Assembly (NCBI GenBank): GCA_902651635.1
Contig: CACRSC010000067.1
Coordinates: 24,710-88,709 of the forward strand
Origin: Mastigamoeba balamuthi
Taxonomy: Eukaryota > Evosea > Mastigamoebida > Mastigamoebidae
Length of the DNA: 64,000 bases
Reading direction: 5' to 3'
Shown: positions 1 to 10,087 of the stretch, piece by piece
Layout: every line of letters starts with the position of its first letter
Position numbering within the stretch: position 1 is the first letter of the stretch
The notes under the pieces: model-generated
What the model saw: the letters and a program-made list of their open reading frames with translations, nothing else
Databases searched by the model: none
What the model was told of the DNA's origin: nothing
Position numbers and translations under genes: made by a program

Positions 1-285
1 CTCTTTCTACATTATAAACCTTTTTGTATCGCATGCGATTAATTCACATTTTCTCTTCGTTTTTTTTCAATTTTTTTTCGTGTTTTTGGCTTTTCATTTT
101 CCATTTTTTGGGTTTCAATTTTTTTTCAGAGGGCCTGAGCGTTACAGGCCTGTGTTTTCGTGTTTTAAATGCGACTTTTTGTCTTTTTTTTTCCATTTTA
201 CGGGTTGTCCGTGGGAAACTCTTGAGACAAAAGGAAATTCATTATAGCTGCCGTTACAAGCCCACACCTTTCGAACTGCAAAATC
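1..285. other. AT-rich flank, no gene seen
   Basis: T-rich stretch with several runs of T. The short open frames here show no protein-like composition. It lies just upstream of the transposon remnant. Confidence 0.5.
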
Positions 286-1904
286 TCAGGGAATGAAGAG
301 CAAAACGTTGCTGAGACGTTTTGGTGGCTCTTTCCAAATGAAGCCATCGAGTACATCAAGAGGGAGTGGGTCCGACTCAGCGAGGCAGGCCGCAATGGGG
401 TACAAGGTCGCAAGATCTCTATTCCATTGGGCTACGTCAAGAACCTCATCCAGATGATTGTACAGATGATCAGCAAACTGCAGGAGCCCTGCGACCTCAT
501 TCACGGAGTACCTCAAGATGAACAGTGGGTGCCCTGGCCTTGGACGTGCCCCAATTCACGAAAGTGGGTGGAAGAAGTTCGTTGCAAAGCTTGAGAAAAT
601 GAGCATCTCGCATCTTGCCAAGCTGTTTGGGGCCAGCTTCATATGCCCTCTGGCTCTGCCTCGATGAGAGCATCATTGGCTTCAAAGGCGAGCTCATTGG
701 CAAGATCTTCATGATTCGCAAGCCGACTCTGGAGGGGGGTCTTGTCTATGTTGTGTGTGCCCTCAGCATGAGCAGGAAGCCCATACCGCTGTTCCTCATC
801 CCTGTGTTTGAGGTCAGTAAGAAGCGTCTTGCTTCACATGACATCCTCGAGATTGTCTGCAACACTATCAAGCTCTACCAGACAACGAACGTGCTTCCGA
901 CCCCTGTCTGTGTCACTATTGACACAGCCTTTGGTATGGTCAAGGCTCTCCAGAAACACTTCCCAGACATCCTCTTCGTGGCCTCTGCCCCAGAGAACGA
1001 CCACAAGAAGCTCCTCAGCAAGAGCCTCTGGGTGAGTGCTGGATAATGCAATGTGGTCCTGTTCTGGAGGCGGTCTTCAAAGATGTGGCACTGGTCTACA
1101 ACATGTCGACGTTATTCACTGTGGCCAAGCACATTCCTACTCCACCACATCGGGAGCGAGTTCTGTCTCAGACTGCAGTCGACCTGCTCATGCAGTTTCC
1201 AGACGAGGACCTTAGAGTGTTGGCCCCGGGGTTTGGTGTTGCCAAGGGCGGCTTAAAGAGGGACATTGTTACTCGATTAACCCACTGTGACACGTCCAGT
1301 CTCGAGGCCCCAAAGAAGAGGGCCAAGAGAGCTGCCGACCCTGATGAACCTGCTTAGAGCCCGCCCTCCTCTTCAGACCCAGAGCAAGGTGCACTGTCAA
1401 ATCTTCTGGTCTCACATTCAAACAAAGCAGAGGGCAGTGACACTGATCAGCCAGAAGGAGTTGACTACATGGACGTGCTCACAGCTCATAGAGTGCCTAC
1501 ATGAACTGGGGGCAACAGTGTCTGGGAAGAAGTCAGAGTTGATCAGGCGTGTTCTTTACCATGAAGGGTCAGGTGGGCGTGCAATCTCTGGTCGTTTAGC
1601 TGCCTTCCTCCACGACTGCACTTCTGGCAGGCCATCCCAGATCGGCCTCTACAAGTTGGTCTTCAATCTCGTTGACCGCCTGGACATGCTTCTTAGCTAC
1701 ATCCCATTTCCCTGGAAGGTGAAGTCATTTCCACTTGTCTGGCTCATTTGGCTGGTTCGAGTCACAATGGTGGCCACTTTTGCTGCCACAAATGACTACA
1801 AATGGGACTTCACTGACACCACTGCAGACTATACAGAGCTTCGCACTCATATCACAATGTTCGCCAAGGGTTTGACAGACAAAATGGAACAAGAGAGTAG
1901 ATAA
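286..1904 (+). mobile_element. piggyBac-like DNA transposon remnant with SAP-like tail
   Basis: Decayed transposase gene of the piggyBac class (DDE_Tnp_1_7). The N-terminal part, around 300-400, reads FWWLFPNEAIEYIK. The core open stretch at 615-1046 holds LDESIIGFKG, like the first catalytic Asp region of piggyBac transposases, and TIDTAFGMVKAL, like the second. The next stretch, 1046-1357, has YNMSTLFTVAKHIPTPP followed by a SAP-like helix-extended-helix (LLMQFPDEDLRVLAP to KRDIVTRL) and a basic cluster. A further stretch, 1287-1904, has a second SAP-like segment (LIECLHELG to KKSELIRRVL). The reading frame changes at about 1046 and again near 1300, and a stop lies before 615, so the copy is probably inactive. 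SAP modules bind AT-rich DNA and could aid targeting; that role is inference. Confidence 0.65.
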
Positions 1905-2107
1905 CTTGTGTGAAAAAAATTCAATCTGTCTGTGTGAAAAATATCAGTCTGTCTAACAGATATTCCCAGGGAGGCTTGGTTTCCCAGACCATCCCAGTGA
2001 AAAAGCAGAAACAGAGGTTTGACTTAGAATCAATGACTGAGATCTCAGCATGGAATAACTGTTGGAAACAGATAGATTTTTGGCACAGAAACAGGGAGTT
2101 TATTTGA

Positions 2108-2857
2108 GTGTTATTCGTCACTCCCCTGCTCAAGTTCGTGAGCCAGGTCGTTGGCAAATGTAGTGATGTGAGTTTTCAACTCGGTGTAGTCAGTTGTGGT
2201 GTCAATGTAGTTCCAAAGATAGTCATTTGTAGCAGCAAATGCTGCCACGAGCCAGATGAGGAAGACGAGTTGGAACTACTCCACCTTCCATGTGAAGCGA
2301 ATGTAGCTGGCTTTCCAACAAGCCTCTGCCAGCTTGACCTACTGCTCCTCAAGGTACTTGATAAACTCATCTGGAATGAGTTGCCAAAAGACGTCAGCCA
2401 GTTTGGGGGTTTCTCTGCCTGGTTGAGGGAGAGGGAAGGTGTCAAAGCCAGGTGTGGGAGAGGACAGACAAACGTTTTGAGGGATCGGGCAACAGAGGCA
2501 TGGCAATGCTGTCAGGGGGCACAATCAGCTTGAGCTCCATAAGGGAGACATTCTTCCAGCCCAGCTTCTCCATGGCACGGAAAAAGTCGATCAGAGATGG
2601 CAGTGGGGGGTCNAGTTTGGGGGTTTCGTCTGCCTGGTTGAGGGAGAGGGAAGGTGTCAAAGCCAGGTGTGGGAGAGGACAGACAAACGTTTTGAGGGAT
2701 CGGGCAACAGAGGCATGGCAATGCTGTCAGGGGGCACAATCAGCTTGAGCTCCATAAGGGAGACATTCTTCCAGCCCAGCTTCTCCATGGCACGGAAAAA
2801 GTCGATCAGAGATGGCAGTGGGGGGTCTTTGGCCTCCGCTGAAGTCGCCACCTGATG
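2108..2857 (-). mobile_element. Second piggyBac-like copy, internally deleted
   Basis: On the minus strand this segment matches both ends of the neighbouring plus-strand transposon but lacks its catalytic middle. DVFWQLIPDEFIKYLEEQ (near 2340-2400) parallels FWWLFPNEAIEYIKREW of the plus copy. The stretch 2115-2290 parallels the plus-strand 3' end at about 1700-1880, with the shared string GCTACAAATGACTA and similar surroundings. Upstream on its own strand it carries a proline-rich N-terminal part (SLIDFFRAMEKLGWKNVSL). The two copies therefore lie tail to tail around 1905-2107. Because the middle is missing, it looks like a non-autonomous derivative. An in-frame stop follows the FWQL segment, so it is not expected to encode a product. 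Confidence 0.6.
2399..2826. repeat. Perfect-looking ~214-bp tandem duplication joined at an N
   Basis: Two nearly identical copies lie head to tail, 2399-2612 and 2614-2826, joined at a single undetermined base at 2613. The near-perfect identity and the N at the junction make an assembly or gap-filling artefact at least as likely as a real duplication. Confidence 0.85.
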
Positions 2858-3400
2858 TAGCTAAATAGTGCTGGATTGAGTGCATAATTAGCAATTGAAT
2901 TGCTACAGTAGCTCTGAAAAACATAGCTAAAGATCAAGCACTTTATGTGCAAAAGTCGCAGCGATGATCAAATGCTTAAGAATCATTAATCATCACTGCA
3001 TTTTATCTGCTAAGGCACTAACTTAGTGCGTATTATGCAACAAAATTTTGTTTAGTGCATACAGTGCTTGAACCACAAGAAATGCTACATATGCATTTTT
3101 CACAAGATGAAAATCTAGTGCTTCAATTGCAAATTTTGCACTAATTCTGAAGTGCAAAATAGCACTACATTGGTAGCGATTTTAGCACTATGCGACCTAA
3201 ATTCAGTGTTATTGCTTTTTTTCCTATCACTATGCATTGCTTCCATCACTAGTAGTGCAATCATTTGCGCTAGTAGCAATTGTAGTACAATATTCGTGAT
3301 GCATTTCCATCGAATGCATTGCATGTAGTGTTATTAATTGCACATAGTGCAATCACAGTGCATTTGACACATTTTTGTGATTATCTGTTGTAAACAGATA
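2858..3400. repeat. AT-rich island dense in AGTGC/GCACT motifs
   Basis: About 540 bp of low-GC sequence in a GC-rich region, with no open frame of note. TAGTGC, AGTGCA, GCACTA and TGCATT strings recur on both strands roughly every 20-40 bases. It is bordered on the right by AAACAGATAGGTATTCCC and a second AAACAGATAG (about 3390-3425). AACAGATATTCCC and AAACAGATAG also occur between the two transposon copies at about 1955 and 2066. It may be the terminal or subterminal region of a mobile element; that is inference. Confidence 0.5.
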
Positions 3401-3471
3401 GGTATTCCCGACAGAAACAGATAGATTATTTGCCCTCACAACCCTCCCACTGCCGGGAAGTGCTCACAGAT

Positions 3472-4238
3472 GTCGCGGTCAGAGGTCATGGCCCTGCTGG
3501 CGGACTTCCAGGCCCAGGTCGAGGACAAGAAAGCACGCCTCCAGGACTGCTAATAGCAATCACCGCGATTATGTACAGGTTTCTCCAGGACTGCCGACTC
3601 TCCCTCTTCATCTTCCTTGCCAGCGTCACAGCCCCCTGCTGTTCCAGAGAGTTCGTGACCTCTTTTCTTCTTTTCTTTCTTCATTTGCCTCATACTCTCG
3701 TTTTACCCCATTCTCCTGTGGTCCACAGTCCCTGCCTCCAGCTTGACATGCATCTCGACAACCAACTTAAGGTTACAGAAGAAATCCTCTGCCTCTGCTC
3801 CTCCTCCTGCTGCTGCTGCTGCCACCTCTGTTGCTGCCGAACCCCAGGGTCCATCAGGTCCTGGCACTTCCATTACTTTGTTCGTTCTGCTGTATCATCA
3901 GCAACTTCAATTCCCTTTGATATTTCTTCTTTTTTATGATCTGTGATTATTTTACCCCTATTAATCTGATTTGTTCCACAAAAGAGAACGACAATGGATC
4001 TGCAAACCAGGCCCAGGACACAGGTGCAGAAGCAGTAACTGCAACGGGGAAGAAAACAAAGAAGAGGGCAGCTGGTGTGGTGAATGATACGGATGACGAC
4101 TCTGTTGGTGTCAGTGACAAGCAGGTCTTAACTTCTGGATCCGCAGACCAGTCGCATGCCAGTGAGTCTGACAAAGAGCCTGAGGAAGACAAGACTGCTG
4201 TAGCAGCTGTGGTGCACACCGGCCCCGGGACTGTGTAG
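3472..4238 (+). CDS. Hypothetical acidic, probably nuclear protein (weak gene model)
   Basis: Not recognised. Three open stretches could be exons. A short N-terminal helix begins at 3472 (MSRSEVMALLADFQAQVEDK). An Ala/Pro-rich stretch lies near 3770-3870. An acidic, Lys-containing C-terminus at about 3984-4238 reads GKKTKKRAAGVV followed by NDTDDDSVGVSDKQV and ends at a TAG at 4236. A plausible 3' splice site (TTCCACAAAAG) precedes the last exon. The basic-then-acidic pattern is common in nuclear proteins. The exon joins are not certain, and the region lies next to transposon DNA, so it could itself be mobile-element cargo. Confidence 0.3.
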
Positions 4239-5036
4239 CACAGCAATCACTTCAGATCAAAAAAATGACCAGAGCATGGTAACTCCTTCTGTAAAACCCA
4301 TGTCCTTCCAAACTCTCTCTGCAGTAGTTTAAAACTGGTTCCCTTAATCTTGAAAGATCAAGTCCACAATCAGAAGGACTTCTCTGAATCAATGTGGTGT
4401 CACATATCACAATAACTTCCAAAACAAAAGTACACCACAGGTCCCATCGGGGTTAAGGTATGCTCTTCTTTTCCACTCTTCTTCCTTCTGTTTATCATTG
4501 GTTTGTAGCTGCTCTGTGATGTTTTTCAATGAAAAATTAGATATTGGTTGTATTTGTCTTTTTCCTGTTTGGTTTCAGACCCCCCCAAAAATGTATAATA
4601 CCTTGGTTTGGAGCATCAAATTTCCTTTAATCTCTGCCTTTCCCTTCCATTTCTGTAAATCGTAATTCCCTTCTTTTCCCTCATGACTTCGCGCATTTCC
4701 CACATTTTGTATGCATCATTCGAAAACCGTGTAACACAAATCTGACCTTGTCATTGGGTTTTGGAGCCTTAGAGGAAGTATAGCCCTTTCCGCTTGACAG
4801 GAATATCTTGGGTAGTTGTGCACAGCATGACAAGATGGCGCTGTCAGGGTTACCTCTGTCTATCCCCAGCTTCTCTTCTGCCTGCTTGTCGTCACGCGAG
4901 GCACTACCATCCACCCTCTCCAAATATACTCAAATTGGAAAGACACTACTGTCTGATTCTCTTCTTTTTGACTACCATTGAACCATTGCGTGTTCTGCCT
5001 CCATTAGTCGAGGGGTATTTTCTCTTTCTCCTCACC
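4239..5036. other. Intergenic, nothing recognised
   Basis: Moderately AT-rich sequence between the weak gene model and the 3' end of the FG-GAP/PARP gene. No RNA gene or protein-like frame was found. Confidence 0.5.
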
Positions 5037-8000
5037 TCAGTCATTCGGTGGCTCAACAGATAGTGTGTACTGCTGAGCTTTGGGTCCTGCCTCTCTTGAC
5101 TGGGACCCGCGGTTGTTCGACAGTGCAGGCACAGTTCTGACCATGATGGGCTGCAATGTCACCAAGTACCTCGGCAGACACTGAGAGGCCTCGAACACGA
5201 CCAGCTCGTGGAACACGGCCTGCGACAGCTCCGAGCAGGCCACGTAGTTCTTCTCGCCGGGCTGCCCGCTCGCTGGCCGCACGGGGATGAAGTGGGCGTC
5301 ATAGTTGGAGTAACTACCCTTCCCCACCAGCTTCTCCATGTCCCCGTCCACCACCGGGTACGCCGAGAAGAACGACACCCAGTTCACCAGCAGCGCCCCG
5401 CGGCTGTACACCTCGCTGGCATACCGCGCCTCGTATGTCGAGTACACACCCTTGCCGAAGAAGCCCTCGTCCGTCGTCGCCAGGTTCGCGTACCCCGCCC
5501 GGAAGACGCTCTCCAGGGCCTCGGTTCGTGTCCCGTGCCACATGGGCACCAGCTTCACGTTCGGGAACGCCGCCTCCGGTGTCTTCCTCACCATGGTCAT
5601 CAGCCTCTCTCGCACTGCTGTCCTCAGTGCCCTGTTGCTCTCTCTCTCGTAACCCGGGGCGAACGACTTGTTGCTGATGCGGGCCTGGAGCTGAGCCACG
5701 CGGTTCTCGAAGGCCTGCTCGAGGTGGGGGCTGTAGATGATCTCCACCTTGGCCAGGTCGTAGCCCGGAACAGGGCACCGCTGGTACAACTCGGCCACAA
5801 ATCCAGCATCCTGTCGGCCAGGCACCAGTAGTGCATAGCTCTTGTTGTCGCTACCGTTCAGTGTGTCTTCTGGCCTGAGAGAATCCTCGAAGTGCCACAC
5901 CCTGGGCTTCCATTTGTTCACCTCCTTGATGATACTGCGCCTGTAGAGTGCAAGTGCAATGGCAATGCAAGCCACAATGACAACGAACCCAAATGCTCCG
6001 AGCGTGCACCCGATGATCAGGTTTGTGTTCTGCCTGTGCTCGTGCACGAAGGAGTACCTGAGGAGCATGCCAGCAGTGTTGCCGTGCGAGTTGTTGGCTG
6101 TGATCCAAAGAGAAATGGTGTCGCTGATGTCCCTACTGACGTCGAAGAAAGCCCACTTGGAGCCCTGGGACACAAGTGACATGCAGGAGGAGTTCCGTGC
6201 CGCAGTAAACGCGAAGGAGCACTCGGAGGAGCTTGGTTGTGGTTTACAGGCGTTTGTGGCATCATCCGTGAACCTCCACGAGCATTGACTCTGATTCGCT
6301 GTGACGGTGAACGTCACTCTGGGGTATTGGCGATGCACCCCACAGCCCGGTGATGACCCGTCAGCATCGCACTTGGTCCACAGCGACACACCCGGCACTA
6401 TGAGAGTGCGACTGCCCTCCATTGTGATCTCGGACACACGTCCCCAGGATGGTGCAAGCAAGCGCAGTTGCTGTGATCCCAGAACCACAATCGAGCCAGA
6501 GAACACTCGCTTCTTTGGCATGATTGCTGAGGATGGAGACCCAATGATAATGTCATCAGAGCCATCGCCATCCAGATCGCCAATCTTGGCAACATGGCTC
6601 CCGAGGCCCATGCCCTGCTCTGCTCCGATCAGACGGAAACCGTCAGTGTCTGTGAAGTTGCTCGTCCTGAACGCGCCATCTCTGTGAACTCTGTGGAACC
6701 ACTGAGTGCTGTCATCGGATGTGCACACAGCAGAGCCATTGAAGCAGCGGCCGAGAACAACGACGACCTGGCCGCCCGAGTTCTCTGAATCGGGCATTCC
6801 GATGAACAGATCTCCCATCGCATCACCGTTCATGTCTCCAGCTGGCCCAAAGACAGATCCCACATGGTCGTCGGCACCACCCTCTATGACATACCCGGAT
6901 CCATTCTCGAGACTGAGAGTCGCGTTCAGCTGGACTGCCCCTGATTGCCCGAGTGTCCACACTCCAGACAAGCGGTTGCCGAACACAACGTAGATCTTGC
7001 CAGCATTCTGCTGGCCCAGAGAATTCGTTGCCAGCGGGACTCCGACACCGAAGTCGTCGATGAGGTCGCCGTTGATGTCGCCGAGACCACGAGGCACAAC
7101 AGCAGCACAATGTGACCCGTTGAGGAACGCGCCAAAACTCGGATCCGGTGACAGCAGAGCGCCGGAATCAGCCCTGGGTCTGTCACGACTCGAGGAGCCG
7201 AGGCTCAGACGGAGCCACCCACACTGCGGCTGGTCCACAACAAAGTCTGCATACCCGTCACCATTGATGTCGCCTATCCCCGTGATGTTCGAGCTCCTCC
7301 CGCTGCCATACCAATACCTCTCAGTCCACCACATCCCACTGATATCGACCGCCTGCCCCGCGCTGACGCTGGACGACCCGTGCACGATAAACGAGGTGAA
7401 GAGTGCATCAAATGAATGTGTCTCGAGCCCAAAGTCCGCCAGTCTGTCTCCGTCCACGTCGCCGAGTGCATTCACAGACTCGCATTTCACACCGGGGGAA
7501 TCGGCTGTCTTGTAGGTCAGAAACCCAAGGGACGGCCCCAGAAGCACTTCTGCATGGATTCCCTGCGAGTGTTCACCCAGCACCCCGACGAGAACGTCGT
7601 CCACCTTGTCCCCGTTGTGGTCGCCCAGTGGGCTGATTGTCAGCCTGGTCAGAGACATCGAGTGCTTTGTTGGGACGATATTCCACCCTATCCTGGTCCT
7701 CGCTGTGTTCCCCCACGTGCTGTCGGTCACCACAACAATGTCCCAGCAGCCAGTGGTGTCGTTGGCCATCAGAAATGCGTAGTCGGGGACCCCGTCGTTG
7801 TCCACGTCGCCGACGCCTGTCGACGAGAACCCGGATGAAGTGAGATTCGAGTGTGTCACAACGGGTATGCCCTGGCCGGACGCGAGGTTGACACTCCTCT
7901 GCGAGCCCAGGACAATGTGGTCGCTGCCCAGAAAGAAGTCTGCCATTCCGTCGCCGTCAATATCCCCGGCTGTTGTGACCTCGCGCGAGCAGGGCCCAGG

Positions 8001-9443
8001 TCCACTGATATTGACGAATGTGCTGGCATGCGAAGTGGCCACACACGAGTCCTTGTCCCCGGGCCGATCGTACATGGCCCTGTACACTGTCCACTGGCAG
8101 CCGCCGTTGTGGTTCATCTGCTCTGCCACGTCTGGTGCTCGGTCGCCATCCACATCGCCCACAGTCCACAGTCCCGACTCGTAACCACCGCCGCAGACCA
8201 GGGGCTGATCGTACGACTGGTTCAGGAGTGCAGAAACGTCGGAGCCAAACTGCACAGTGTCCCTGACGCTGGGGTACCTGTAGAGGACGTTCAGAAGCAC
8301 ATCAGCCCGGCCGTCCTTGTCCATATCGAAGCCCTGCACTCTCTGTCTCGTATAGTGCGCATCCACAGGCAGGCTCTGTCTCACAATCCAGAAGCTACTT
8401 CCGGGAGCATCGAGCGGCCTGATGGCCGTGACCTGGCTCCACTTTGCCCGGCCCCGAACCAAAACGACATGGGGCACCTTGTTGATGTAGGCGCCTGCCA
8501 TGATCACTACGCCGATGTCGTCGATCTTGTCCCCGTCGACATCTCCGATTCCTGCAAAGTTGTCGGTCATTGACCCCTCTGCTGTACTCGCATTGAGGAC
8601 GAAGCCGTTGTTGCCGTCGACGTCGTGCTCTGCTGGAAAATCCTGTTTCGTAGAACCGAAGACTACCGTGACGCAGTTGTTCAGGAGGAACGCGATGTCG
8701 TGGATGCCGTCACCGTTGACGTCGCCAACAGAGCGCGCTTTGCTCGCAACACCGTACCACAGGGCCGTCGTGAGCGACCTGGAGGCCACAGACGCCGGCC
8801 ACTCTGGTGAACAATCGTCCAAGGTGAGCTCGCTTCGGGAGGGAGAAGAAGGGGGAGGGACAGGAGACAGTGAAAGAGACCGTATTCGTTCCGCGCACCT
8901 CCCGTGTGGCCAGCGAGCAGCACAAGGCGGCCAGGAGCCTGCAGCACAAGGTCCGAGATGCCATCGCCGGTGAGGTCGCAGGAGCAGCTGAGCGACACGC
9001 CCTGCACGAGCACCGTGGTCATGTCCGTGTTGAACGGGTCCAGCGGGCTCTCCAGCCCTGCGAGGTGAGAGATGAGTTCCTGTCAGTGCCCGCCAGCGCC
9101 TGCGCTCTCACTCACCCGTGGCGGAGCCCATGAGGATCACGATGCCGCTGCTCTCGAGGTGCGAGCCCCAGGAGACCGCGAGGACAAAGTCGTCGATCCT
9201 GTCGCCGTTGACGTCGCCGACGCCCACAGGGTCGCTGCTGCTCGTCGTCTGCGAGTCGCGCAGCAGCCACACCCAGCTGGCAGCGGCCGAGCTCCTGCGG
9301 TCGACAGCCTGGCTGCCTGTACCCGTGGAGAGCGTGACGGTCGTGCCCCACATGCCCCACGTCTCCGGTGGCCACGACGACCACGCAGGGCAACACAGTG
9401 TTGTGGCGACCACGAGCACACACAAAGGACACAGAGGTCTCAT
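5037..9443 (-). CDS. FG-GAP (integrin-like) receptor with cytosolic PARP domain
   Basis: Predicted type I membrane protein of about 1,370 residues in three exons. Exon 1 (about 9117-9443) starts with a signal peptide (MRPLCPLCVLVVATTLCCPA). Exon 2 is at about 8910-9060, and a long third exon at 5037 to about 8840 carries the rest. The ectodomain has about 14 FG-GAP-type calcium loops, such as GDVNGDGIHDIAFL, GDVDGDRLADFGLE and GDLDGDGSDDIIIG, typical of the integrin-alpha beta-propeller. A Cys-rich, N-glycosylatable stalk follows, then one transmembrane helix (IIGCTLGAFGFVVIVACIAI, near 5950-6010). The cytosolic part is a PARP catalytic domain: WHGTRTEALES (donor-site His, near 5540), FFGKGVYSTYEARYA (Tyr, near 5450) and FHELVVFEASQCLPRYLV (catalytic Glu, near 5205). 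The H-Y-E triad is intact, so ADP-ribosyl transfer is plausible. It probably senses an extracellular ligand, or adhesion, and signals by ADP-ribosylation. The exact 2/3 intron edges are uncertain. Confidence 0.85.
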
Positions 9444-9565
9444 ACTGACCAACGGACGTGCACCTGTGAAGAAACGATAGAAATGAAACTGGCGTAAAAC
9501 CGTGAACCCGAAAAATATCCTGTCTAGATAAAACAGAGACTAGTTGATGAAAGTGTAGGATAAAA

Positions 9566-9638
9566 CGCCGACCGAGGGGGTCGAACCCTCGACCACACGG
9601 TTAAGAGCCGTGCGCTCTACCGACTGAGCTAGGTCGGC
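9566..9638 (-). tRNA. tRNA-Lys (CTT)
   Basis: Cloverleaf of 73 nt on the minus strand. The acceptor stem GCCGACC pairs with GGTCGGC, followed by discriminator G at 9566. D-arm TAGCTCAGTCGGTAGAGC, anticodon loop CTCTTAA with anticodon CTT, T-arm GAGGGTTCGAACCCCCTC. A and B boxes match the RNA polymerase III consensus. No intron. Confidence 0.96.
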
Positions 9639-10087
9639 CTCACATGTATGTGATTTACACTATGTCAAAAGCAAGTGGCGATTCGGTTGCTCATCAACAG
9701 TCTGGCCGGGCTCATCAACAATTCTTTGGGTTCATTCCGTTGGTGTGTTTTGAAAATAAATTCCGTGGTGTGATGTTCTGTACAACGCAGTCTTACAGGA
9801 TTGTAGTCCCCTTGCATTCCCTCTGTTTCATGGTTTCAGATCGAATTTTGAACAGGGAAACTCTGAATTTGGGGTAATCCACTTTGTCCAGCGGTGGACT
9901 GAAAAGAGGAACAACGGTGATAGCATCCTAGCAGACTGATGCTATCGCTGACGATCGGAAGGTGCTATTCAGTCCCGGTGGCAACTGTGGCAGTGTCGTG
10001 CTGTTATTTGTGTCGTTCGATTGATCCACGGCGGTGCGAGGGGTGTGGGGGCCGGGCGTCGCAGCCGCGCCAGCGTGTCGGAGGCGC
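9639..10087. other. Intergenic, nothing recognised
   Basis: Upstream flank of tRNA-Lys and downstream flank of the Snu114 gene. No protein-like frame and no further RNA structure seen. Confidence 0.5.

Noticed and set aside
9110-9500. Separate gene encoded on the plus strand at the 5' end of the FG-GAP/PARP gene
   Set aside because: The minus strand gives a clear signal peptide and FG-GAP loop; the plus frames have no recognisable features.
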